Below are positions 1 through 6,668 of a stretch of 8,489 bases of DNA, one piece after another (the first letter of the stretch is position 1; every line of letters begins with the position of its first letter). A model generated the notes under the pieces. It ran no database searches. It was not told where the DNA came from and saw nothing but the letters and a program-made list of their open reading frames with translations. Position numbers and translations under genes: made by a program. Source of the DNA: Eubacteriales bacterium (GTDB taxonomy: Bacteria; Bacillota; Clostridia; JAQUNY01); NCBI GenBank assembly GCA_028717405.1, contig JAQUNY010000062.1:1-8489 (forward strand). Reading direction: 5' to 3'.

Positions 1-2963
1 GATTTTTAAGAGAAGGAGAGAATGCGATTTTAGTAAGGCTGACGACAGGAGTAGAGCGGGTTGAGCAGCAGGAAGCGATAAAATATCACGCCGCGACAGA
101 GGAGAAAAAAAGGCCTGGCAGAGGCGACCGCCGAAGGGTATTTCTCAGGAAGCCGCAGTATAACTATGGATGGGACTGGGCGCCCAGGGTGGCCACATGC
201 TGTATTAACGGGAGTGTCCGAATAGAGGCGTACAGGCGCGCGGCCATAAGGGATGTTAAAATCCTGGCTGAAATGATGGGTAAACAGGCAAAGCTTGATT
301 TCACTGTTGAGATAGAAAATTTCGACCCCATGGCAACTATCGGCTGTGAAATTATGGCTGAAATTGCGTTGCCCGAGAGGGAGACAGGTGAGACAGGGGG
401 CAAGACAGGGGACGGTTCTGTGTCTCACAAAAAGGAGACAGGGGACGGTTCTGTGTCTCGGTCTGGAGACTCGGGGCGCGCTGAACTCAGAGACTCAGGG
501 CACACCGAACCTGGAAACCTGGAGCACTCTGAAATTGGACATCCGGAACATAGCACACTTGGACACTTGGGACACAGAACCGTCCCTTGTCTTGAGGGCG
601 TTGCCGTGGGACAGGACACAGAACCGTCCCCTGTCTTATCTGCGTCGCCTGGCTTAGTCTCCAGGGGATCCGTTGGATGTGTGCTGAGGTCAGGCGTCAA
701 TTTTGTGAAGCTCAGCGCCATAATAGACGATGCGCAGCTCTGGTGGCCTAATGGCATGGGTGAACAGCCGCTCTATGAAATCAGGGTCTCGGCCGAAGTA
801 ATGCCCGGAAACGGTGAAGCGGGAGAGGCTGAAAAATCCGACACAGGCCAAAATCCGGCTGAGGTTATGCCCGGAAGTGATAAAGTGCAAAAACAGGTAC
901 AGAGTACGGGTGTTATATATTTACAGCAGCCACAGCCACATTCACAGCCACATTCACAGCAACAACAGAGTCGCCGGACGCAAGACACAGAACCGTCCCC
1001 TGTCTTGCCGCAGCAGCAGTCTCAGCAGCAGTCACAGCAGAGTCGCCGGACGCAAGACACAGAACCGTCCCCTGTCTTGCCACAGCAACAGCGGCAATCG
1101 TATATAATTACATACCCGGCTTTCAAATACGGGATAAGGTCCATAAGAATCGACCAGTCTGAAGCTGCCAATAAAGGAGAAAGGCTGTTTGCCGTTACTG
1201 TGAACGGCGTTCGTGCTTTCTGCAAGGGTGCCAACTGGATTCCCGCGGATTCACTTTATGCCAGAGTGACAGACGGAAAATATACATGCCTGATCCGCGA
1301 AGCAGCGGAGGCCGGCTTCAATATGCTCAGGATATGGGGCGGCGGCCTCTACGAGAGGGATATCTTCTATGATATGTGCGACAGGTACGGGATACTGGTG
1401 TGGCACGATATGATGTTCGGCTGTGCCGAATACCCGGATGACTGCCCGTGGTTCATGAGTGAAGTAGAAAAGGAAATTGATTATCAGACGAAGAGGCTCA
1501 GAAATCATCCTTCGATTGCACTCTGGTGCGGCAACAACGAAAATCAGATGTTTTATTACAAGAGAAAGAGTGCTCCCGGAAAGGCCGGGTATTTCGGCGC
1601 AAAGATATATGACTCCATTGCACCTGCTTATGTCGAAAAAAACTGCCCGCAGATACCTTACTGGAACTCATCTCCATACGGAGGTAACGATCCGAACTCC
1701 AAAGAGGTCGGGGACAGGCATCATTGGGGAGATTGCATGATGAATCCCGATATGATGAAAAGAATAAGGCCAGAAGAGTATGATAAGGCATGTGCAAAAT
1801 TTGTGTCCGAATACGGCTATGTTGGGCCGCTCAAAAAGCAGTCTGTGCTCAAATACCTTGACGGTGCGCCCTTTGAGATACAAGGCAAGGTCTGGCAGCA
1901 TCATAATAATACCTTTGAGAAAGATACAGTGCTTGCGGGTATTGCGCATCACTACGGCGATGTCATTTTTGAGAGCGGCAGTACGGACAAAGCCCAAAAC
2001 AGCTGCGCTGCCGCAAACGCCGGAGACCGTCGCATTGACATTAACAAATATCTACTTTATGCAGGGCTTTGCCAGGGGCTTATGTACAATTATTCACTGG
2101 AGGCTTTCAGGACTTGGCCTGAGTGCTCGGGCGGCCTCTTCTGGATGTATAACGATTGCTGGGGCGAAACCGGGTGGACGATCATAGACTACTACCTTGT
2201 CAGAAAAATATCATATTATTTCGTTAAGAGGGCGCTTGCCCATGTCAAGCTGATTCTAAGGGAAGCTAAGTGTGAGGCTTGCGGCGAGGCTGGTGGTGAG
2301 GCTGTCAGCGAGACTGTTAGCGAGACCGGCGGCGAGGTTAGCAGCGAGGTCGGCAGCGATGACAAAGGCTTGAATAGCAACGACCCTGTCGAAATAACTG
2401 CGATCAACGAAGCACCTCAAAAAACGGAACTCGACATAGAATTCGGATATGTTTCTTTTGATGGCTCAGTCAGGGACAGTGAAGTAATAAAGGCAACGCT
2501 GGAGCCTCATTCAAGAAAAGTGATACACACGTTTGAACAGAAGGGGCATGATCCCGTCAAAGGCCTGTTTTTCGCGAGAGTTTGCGGCGAAGAAGGCGAG
2601 TCAGGAAAGGTGCCTCTGGCCGTTCTCAGGAAGGTCACATACCGCGAATTTGAAATGACTGGAGCTGCGGGAGCAGGCGGCACTGCGGGTAAAAATTCGG
2701 ATGTGGCCGGTGCACTGCCATCCGGCTGTCTGTCGGTCACAAAGATTGAAAAGTCGCCGGACGGGAAAAGCTTCGTTACAGTCATTAAAAGCAACGCATA
2801 TGCCCACGCCGTCCATTTCAGACTGCCTGACGAAATCAAGCTGTCCGACGAGTATTTTGACATGCTGCCCGGAGATGAGCGCAAGGTTGCCGTTTACGGT
2901 AAATATGATCTTTTTGCCTCAGACTTCAGAGCATATTGCGTCCATTTGGCCGAACATGACTGA
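1..2963 (+). CDS. Beta-mannosidase, glycoside hydrolase family 2 (5'-truncated by window edge)
   Basis: Likely hydrolyses terminal beta-D-mannosyl residues from mannosides or manno-oligosaccharides (EC 3.2.1.25). The frame is open from base 3, giving 986 residues with no start codon in the window. Residues 53-62 read YNYGWDWAPR, the conserved beta-mannosidase motif lying before the Ig-like domain, so the GTG at 189 is internal. LWWPNG is at 246-251 and KYGIR at 375-379. The catalytic barrel has GANWIPAD near 410, NMLRIWGGGLYE at 440-451, the acid/base Glu in CGNNE (E513, codon 1539) and the nucleophile Glu in SEYG (E603, codon 1809). A C-terminal beta domain follows from about residue 800. 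The family is usually about 820-870 residues; this copy is much longer because of low-complexity insertions at about residues 125-230 and 265-374, both containing repeat-element copies, plus a Glu/Ser/Gly-rich linker at 757-790. No signal peptide can be judged. A related GH2 exo-glycosidase specificity is possible. Confidence 0.93.
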   Translation, partial: FLREGENAILVRLTTGVERVEQQEAIKYHAATEEKKRPGRGDRRRVFLRKPQYNYGWDWAPRVATCCINGSVRIEAYRRAAIRDVKILAEMMGKQAKLDFTVEIENFDPMATIGCEIMAEIALPERETGETGGKTGDGSVSHKKETGDGSVSRSGDSGRAELRDSGHTEPGNLEHSEIGHPEHSTLGHLGHRTVPCLEGVAVGQDTEPSPVLSASPGLVSRGSVGCVLRSGVNFVKLSAIIDDAQLWWPNGMGEQPLYEIRVSAEVMPGNGEAGEAEKSDTGQNPAEVMPGSDKVQKQVQSTGVIYLQQPQPHSQPHSQQQQSRRTQDTEPSPVLPQQQSQQQSQQSRRTQDTEPSPVLPQQQRQSYIITYPAFKYGIRSIRIDQSEAANKGERLFAVTVNGVRAFCKGANWIPADSLYARVTDGKYTCLIREAAEAGFNMLRIWGGGLYERDIFYDMCDRYGILVWHDMMFGCAEYPDDCPWFMSEVEKEIDYQTKRLRNHPSIALWCGNNENQMFYYKRKSAPGKAGYFGAKIYDSIAPAYVEKNCPQIPYWNSSPYGGNDPNSKEVGDRHHWGDCMMNPDMMKRIRPEEYDKACAKFVSEYGYVGPLKKQSVLKYLDGAPFEIQGKVWQHHNNTFEKDTVLAGIAHHYGDVIFESGSTDKAQNSCAAANAGDRRIDINKYLLYAGLCQGLMYNYSLEAFRTWPECSGGLFWMYNDCWGETGWTIIDYYLVRKISYYFVKRALAHVKLILREAKCEACGEAGGEAVSETVSETGGEVSSEVGSDDKGLNSNDPVEITAINEAPQKTELDIEFGYVSFDGSVRDSEVIKATLEPHSRKVIHTFEQKGHDPVKGLFFARVCGEEGESGKVPLAVLRKVTYREFEMTGAAGAGGTAGKNSDVAGALPSGCLSVTKIEKSPDGKSFVTVIKSNAYAHAVHFRLPDEIKLSDEYFDMLPGDERKVAVYGKYDLFASDFRAYCVHLAEHD
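404..424 (+). repeat. Repeat element copy A (forward), in-frame inside GH2 gene
   Basis: Matches the 21-bp core (GACA, then GGGGACGGTTCT at its centre, then GTGTC). It is read in the beta-mannosidase frame as part of TGDGSVS. It is preceded by two partial GAGACAGG units at 381 and 390. Confidence 0.9.
437..457 (+). repeat. Repeat element copy B (forward), in-frame inside GH2 gene
   Basis: Perfect core copy 33 bp after copy A and in the same frame, so the peptide TGDGSVS appears a second time. The 33-bp period keeps the reading frame. Confidence 0.9.
571..591 (-). repeat. Repeat element copy C (reverse, one mismatch)
   Basis: Reverse-complement copy with one C-to-T change (CGTCCCTTGTC instead of CGTCCCCTGTC). 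It is read as HRTVPCL, a different frame from copies D-F. It follows a stretch at about 460-570 encoding imperfect Gly-His/Glu-His repeats. Confidence 0.85.
615..635 (-). repeat. Repeat element copy D (reverse), in-frame inside GH2 gene
   Basis: Perfect reverse-complement core, translated DTEPSPV in the beta-mannosidase frame. With copies A and B it forms an inverted arrangement within the coding sequence. Confidence 0.9.
984..1004 (-). repeat. Repeat element copy E (reverse)
   Basis: Perfect reverse-complement core, translated DTEPSPV. It sits inside the first unit of the 72-bp duplication. Confidence 0.9.
1056..1076 (-). repeat. Repeat element copy F (reverse)
   Basis: Perfect reverse-complement core, translated DTEPSPV. 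It sits inside the second unit of the 72-bp duplication. Confidence 0.9.
2275..2362 (+). repeat. Degenerate Glu/Ser/Gly codon repeat (linker) in GH2 gene
   Basis: Imperfect units of about 12 bp resembling GAGACTGTTAGC, with variants GAGACCGGCGGC and GAGGTTAGCAGC, encode EAVSETVSETGGEVSSEVGS. The tract lies between the end of the catalytic barrel (FVKRALAHVKLIL) and the C-terminal beta domain (ELDIEFGYVSF), a place where a flexible linker would do no harm. Confidence 0.7.
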
Positions 2964-3037
2964 GAATTCAGGATGATCCATGCCAGCAGAAGCCGAGGCA
3001 ATGTGCTTTAATACTAAAATATGGAGGGTACCGGGAA

Positions 3038-6000
3038 ATGAACTGGAAGATGAACTGGTTTGACATTCCGGCAATAATCGCGCTGGTTTTCCTGGCTATA
3101 ACGGCATGGAGAAAGGGCCTTATTAAGGCTGCTTCCGCCATCCTTGCTGCAGGGCTGTCTATTGTCCCAACTTTGCTGCTGCATGCCAGACTGACCGCAT
3201 TCCTTAATTCCACGCCGGCGGGAGGGACTCTGATATCAAGATCTCAGCATGGGGCAGCGGTCATCTCATTCGCTTCCGTGTTGTTTATATTTGCGGTTTC
3301 CATGGCTGTTTGTGCGCTCATTTATCTGATCATCACAAAAATTTTGAGGAACCGAATAGAAGCCGCCTCCTCACTCGGATGGTATACAAAGGCCAACAAG
3401 CCCTTGGCTGCCGTTATTTCGGCTGCCGCATATGTAACGGCGCTTGCGGTTGCCTTGAACAGTTTCCCTGTGTTCGGGGAGTTTACACTGTTTGACGCAA
3501 AGGTCAGCGATTCCTTTTCGTCTGTGCTGCTTGTGCGGGATGATGCCGGCGGGGGCGGATTTGTAAAAAAACCGAAGCCGCCCGACACGGAGCCGGTATA
3601 TATCGAAGGTTTTGGCGATTATAAGCCCATGGCCGTTCAGCCGGAAGAATTCGTGCCCTCAATAGGCACTGCCGAAATCACCAAAACAAAGGGCATTTCG
3701 ACAAAAGACCATCTGATTTATACCGAGGTGAAACCCGCCGGATCGGCGCAGGTATTCACATCTGGGGCAATAACCGTCGCGATACCTCAAATGCTGCTTT
3801 CTGAACCGGCCGTATTTGCTGTCAGGGAGGAAGAACAGTCGGCTTATCCGTTTCCGGCACCATCAGGACTGAATCTTGTTTCTGCATACGACATAAGCCT
3901 TGGATCATTCAGTGAGCTTCCGGAGGCGATGACGGTCGACATCAGGCATGACGGGGAAAAGAGGGCGGGCGCCCTTTACTATAACGAGGCTGCAGCAGCG
4001 TGGGACCAGGTTCCATGGGAGAGGCATGATGGCTTCATAAGGATAAAGACAAGCCATCTTTCTACATTTGCTGTATATGAAGAAGATGACGGCAGCTATT
4101 ACCACCCGGCTGCCAGGACATATTTCTGGTATCCGTCTTCGTCTGTTTCATATAGTTTGTCTGAAATTAACAAGATAATGGCTGACGGCACCGGGGCATC
4201 GGCATCGGCGGCATCGACTGCATCGGCATCGGCATCGGCATCGGCGGCAGGCTGGCAGGCCGCGAAAAGCTGGTTTGATATCGGCAGCCTGACGGCTTCG
4301 ATGGTGAACGACATTATCTACGAGGTGCCGGGACTGGCAAAAGTGAATGATGTGGCAGGAAAGATGGGGCTGGGATTTTCGGCTATACAGATATTGGCGG
4401 ATGTAGTTGCCGGAAAGGCCAAATCGGCTGGGGCTCAGGCATACGAAGCCACGATGGCGGCTGCCGTCATGAAACTTGGGATAAAGAGTCTTTCGGTAGC
4501 TTTTATCGGGGTGAGTGTCATCAACCAGACTATCGTTAATTTCGCTAAAGCGGCAATAGCAGGTAAGGAAAAAATTTATGAAGATGCATATAACCTTTAC
4601 TACAGCCGCAGTTCGGGCATAGACACCGCAATAAGGATCAGGGGCGCGGCCGACTGGTACAATTCTTTCTACGCGTTGGCGAAAAACTCATCAGGGGCGG
4701 AAGCGGCGACACAGGCTATAAAACAGGATATTGATAATTATGTCGGCGCGTTCTGGAGCGATACGGGAGGCAGGAGCACAGCTTATGCATATGTTGCGCA
4801 GAGGAGCGGAGGCAATCAGGCGTTTGGGTTCGATGCCGGTGTAAGCGCCGATTTGAAGAAAAGGCTCGGGGACCTTCACAAAGAACATCTGAGCGGATTC
4901 CTGAACAATATTCTGCGGCGTGTTATAGATAAGCTTGAGGAGGAGGAGAAAGAAAGATTCCAGAAAGAAGAAATGAGAGCTTTTGCCAATGAACTTAACA
5001 GGAGCTATACGTTGGCGCTGACGGTAAAAAGCGGGTCGGAGGGCTCGGCCGGGGCGGCCGGGTCGGAAGGCCCTGGTTCGGATGGGGCAGACGGATCAGG
5101 CGGGTCAGGCGGGTCAGATGCAGACAAAATCGGAGGACTTACGGTCAGGTTCAATTCAGTTGCTGAGGCCGTCAACTGGGGCGGCACAACTTCACCTGCC
5201 GGGAAATTTTCGTTTACATTCACGCTTTTAGGATACCTCAGGGCAGGAATGCCGGATAAAGTCACTGTTGTCGACAAAGAAGGCAAAGCCCATGAGGCTG
5301 CGTTCGGAGTGGATAAATCAGAAATAACCATATATCTCGATAATGAAGAGAAAGAACCTGCCCTGGGATTGAATCCGGATAAGACAAGGGTAAGCGCAGG
5401 CGAACCGGTTACACTGAATCCGGTGCTGGACGGGAATGCTGTTCCCGGAACAGATATTACATGGACAACAGGCGGCGGAGTGGTCAGCAAAAATGTCTTT
5501 ATCCCATATTCAAAACCGGGCACATACACTGTTGAGGCCAGGGTCAGGACCGGCAGCGGTACATATGAGACAGCTTCGGTAGCCATTACTGTTGAAGAGG
5601 ATCTGATCGACCGTAAAATCCGGGAGATAGTCGCACAGTACGCTTTTGAAATAGATCCGGATATTGATTACGGCAAACTCGTCAGGGTCGTCCGCGATGG
5701 CGGGGTATTTTATTACATGCCTGAAATGATAGGGGGAAATCCGACTCCTTCATATACTTCGGCTTTGCCCGGGGCAAAATACTGCTACGGGATACATATA
5801 CAATTTGCGCGAAGGACAGATTTCGACAACACATATTTCTTTGCGCTGCATCCGGCCTGGCCTGGTGGCTCTTCGGAAGCGTTTAATCCGAAATACAACA
5901 TGAATAAGGATAAGACCGATGTGAGGGATTTTGCTTATGCGCCTCTTGACCTGGCGGCACTGACTGAAGACGGATGGGCGGGCATAGTGCCCGTGACGAT

Positions 6001-6382
6001 AGAGCAGTACAAGGCTGGAAGAAAGTATTTTATGCAGATGTCCTTCTACCATTTGGAGCAAAAGCAGGGCTCAGACGAATATTATCTGATTATTTCGCCT
6101 GCGGCTTATCCTGTGCCGGGGGATGTGCATGCAATTGTACGAAATATGTGGCAGACGGTCGACATGCCGAAGATCGCGACAGTTATCATGCATGGAGAGA
6201 GCAGGATGGAGGCACTGCAGTACTGGCCGAACGGAAATCTCAAGGAGAAAATTACTGCGGTAAATGGGCAGGTAGATGGTGAATGGGCTCAGTATTGGCC
6301 AAACAACACTGTGAGAAGGAAAGACACCTATATAGAAGGAGTGCTGCAGAACGAATCGAAGATTTATCCGTATGTGAGGTAG
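3038..6382 (+). CDS. Large membrane-anchored surface protein: CvpA-like N-terminus, Ig-like domain, C-terminal YwqK/MORN-type repeats
   Basis: 1114 residues, function unknown. The start at 3038 is chosen for GGAGGG at 3023-3028, nine bases upstream. Four hydrophobic segments (about 9-24, 28-49, 72-100, 121-142) with WFDIPAIIALVFLAITAWRKG resemble the CvpA family. In MarP-like proteins such a four-helix unit anchors an extracytoplasmic domain, which I infer here too. About 235-348 is a beta domain ending in HLSTFAVY, a pattern common in Firmicute surface proteins. Then come an Ala/Ser tract (387-404), hydrophobic or amphipathic helices (440-510), a charged coiled-coil stretch (610-652) and a Gly/Ser linker (665-696). 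A beta domain (699-768) precedes an Ig/PKD-like domain (774-855). A region I do not recognise (856-1050) follows, then two YwqK/MORN_2-type units (QYWPNGNLKE, QYWPNNTVRR; 1058-1095). It starts 74 bp after the beta-mannosidase gene, possibly the same operon. No catalytic motif is visible. Confidence 0.85.
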   Translation: MNWKMNWFDIPAIIALVFLAITAWRKGLIKAASAILAAGLSIVPTLLLHARLTAFLNSTPAGGTLISRSQHGAAVISFASVLFIFAVSMAVCALIYLIITKILRNRIEAASSLGWYTKANKPLAAVISAAAYVTALAVALNSFPVFGEFTLFDAKVSDSFSSVLLVRDDAGGGGFVKKPKPPDTEPVYIEGFGDYKPMAVQPEEFVPSIGTAEITKTKGISTKDHLIYTEVKPAGSAQVFTSGAITVAIPQMLLSEPAVFAVREEEQSAYPFPAPSGLNLVSAYDISLGSFSELPEAMTVDIRHDGEKRAGALYYNEAAAAWDQVPWERHDGFIRIKTSHLSTFAVYEEDDGSYYHPAARTYFWYPSSSVSYSLSEINKIMADGTGASASAASTASASASASAAGWQAAKSWFDIGSLTASMVNDIIYEVPGLAKVNDVAGKMGLGFSAIQILADVVAGKAKSAGAQAYEATMAAAVMKLGIKSLSVAFIGVSVINQTIVNFAKAAIAGKEKIYEDAYNLYYSRSSGIDTAIRIRGAADWYNSFYALAKNSSGAEAATQAIKQDIDNYVGAFWSDTGGRSTAYAYVAQRSGGNQAFGFDAGVSADLKKRLGDLHKEHLSGFLNNILRRVIDKLEEEEKERFQKEEMRAFANELNRSYTLALTVKSGSEGSAGAAGSEGPGSDGADGSGGSGGSDADKIGGLTVRFNSVAEAVNWGGTTSPAGKFSFTFTLLGYLRAGMPDKVTVVDKEGKAHEAAFGVDKSEITIYLDNEEKEPALGLNPDKTRVSAGEPVTLNPVLDGNAVPGTDITWTTGGGVVSKNVFIPYSKPGTYTVEARVRTGSGTYETASVAITVEEDLIDRKIREIVAQYAFEIDPDIDYGKLVRVVRDGGVFYYMPEMIGGNPTPSYTSALPGAKYCYGIHIQFARRTDFDNTYFFALHPAWPGGSSEAFNPKYNMNKDKTDVRDFAYAPLDLAALTEDGWAGIVPVTIEQYKAGRKYFMQMSFYHLEQKQGSDEYYLIISPAAYPVPGDVHAIVRNMWQTVDMPKIATVIMHGESRMEALQYWPNGNLKEKITAVNGQVDGEWAQYWPNNTVRRKDTYIEGVLQNESKIYPYVR
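4195..4248 (+). repeat. GGCATC hexamer microsatellite in surface-protein gene
   Basis: GGCATC hexamers, interrupted by GGC and GACTGC variants, encode alternating Ala and Ser (residues 387-404). A six-base unit can gain or lose copies without shifting the frame, so the tract could vary in length between strains. Confidence 0.85.
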
Positions 6383-6431
6383 ATTATCAGGCCAGCCTCG
6401 TGAGACAGGGTGTGATAAGGTGAGACGATGA

Positions 6432-6532
6432 TAAGACAGGGGACGGTTCTGTGTCTTATATCTTTCCTCAATCTTCTATATGTGCTAAATCTTCTTATGA
6501 CACAGTAAGACACAGAACCGTCCCCTGTCTTA
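6432..6532. repeat. Perfect 27-bp inverted repeat (element copies G and H)
   Basis: The left arm 6432-6458 contains forward copy G (core 6435-6455). The right arm 6506-6532 contains reverse copy H (core 6509-6529). The arms are fully complementary over 27 bp, beginning and ending TAAGAC/TTA, around a 47-bp AT-rich loop. RNA or extruded DNA could form a long hairpin here. There is no downstream T-run, so it is not a standard intrinsic terminator. Confidence 0.92.
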
Positions 6533-6558
6533 CCCTGTGTAATCTTTTAAACGTGGCA

Positions 6559-6651
6559 ATGTTACATTGTGATAAAATCATTGGTGCTTCTACTGCTGAA
6601 GAGGCAGCAGACATTTCGGACATTAATGATGAAATTGTGAGTATTTTATGA
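6559..6651 (+). other. Small ORF or gene remnant directly upstream of ddh (30 aa, uncertain)
   Basis: ATG at 6559 opens MLHCDKIIGASTAEEAADIS and continues to a TGA at 6649-6651, 17 bp before the ddh start. The frame stays open upstream through repeat copy H (GTG at 6451), but that part reads only as repeat-derived peptide. No good ribosome binding site precedes the ATG. The tail looks like an ordinary protein C-terminus, so this may be the remains of a gene interrupted by the repeat pair, or chance. I do not recognise the family. Confidence 0.2.
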
Positions 6652-6668
6652 TATGAAAGGCTACGAAT

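Larger units (their letters stand above)
966..1081 (+). repeat. 72-bp tandem duplication carrying repeat copies E and F
   Basis: Bases 966-1009 and 1038-1081 are identical over 44 bp, offset by exactly 72 bp (24 codons). Both encode QSRRTQDTEPSPVLP. The unit holds a reverse-orientation core (copies E and F) flanked by glutamine codons. The multiple-of-three period preserves the frame, and the near identity suggests recent duplication. Confidence 0.9.
923..1110 (+). repeat. Gln-codon-rich low-complexity tract in GH2 gene
   Basis: CAG/CAA-rich stretch encoding Gln, Pro, His and Ser runs, with a small internal duplication of CAGCCACATTCA near 936-955. It surrounds repeat copies E and F and separates the LYEIRV strand (from residue 255) from KYGIR (375) of the Ig-like domain. 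This segment has no counterpart in ordinary family members as I know them. Confidence 0.8.
6383..6668. other. Intergenic region upstream of ddh with repeat pair G/H
   Basis: 286 bp. It holds a partial GAGACAGGG unit at 6402, an inverted pair of repeat elements (6432-6532) and a short AT-richer stretch (6541-6651) with a small uncertain ORF. No convincing sigma-A promoter with both boxes was found ahead of ddh; TAAAAT at 6573-6578 lacks a matching -35 box. No hairpin followed by a T-run is present. Confidence 0.7.

Noticed and set aside
30..428. Minus-strand ORF of 132 residues at the left end
   Set aside because: It lies opposite the conserved part of the beta-mannosidase frame; the translation has no family features and begins in a repeat copy.
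404..1076. CRISPR array (short repeats with spacers)
   Set aside because: Copies occur in both orientations with irregular spacing, inside a coding sequence, with no cas genes and no uniform spacers.
189..2963. Beta-mannosidase starting at GTG 189
   Set aside because: The frame continues upstream and encodes the conserved GWDWAPR motif just before it, so the start lies left of the window.
5005..5586. 193-residue minus-strand ORF within the surface-protein gene
   Set aside because: Pro/Ser/Asp-rich complement of the Gly/Ser linker and Ig-like domain, fully inside a well-supported plus-strand gene and without recognisable domains.
6432..6532. Standard intrinsic terminator
   Set aside because: The hairpin is strong but has a 47-base loop and no T-run after either arm, so the usual criteria are not met.
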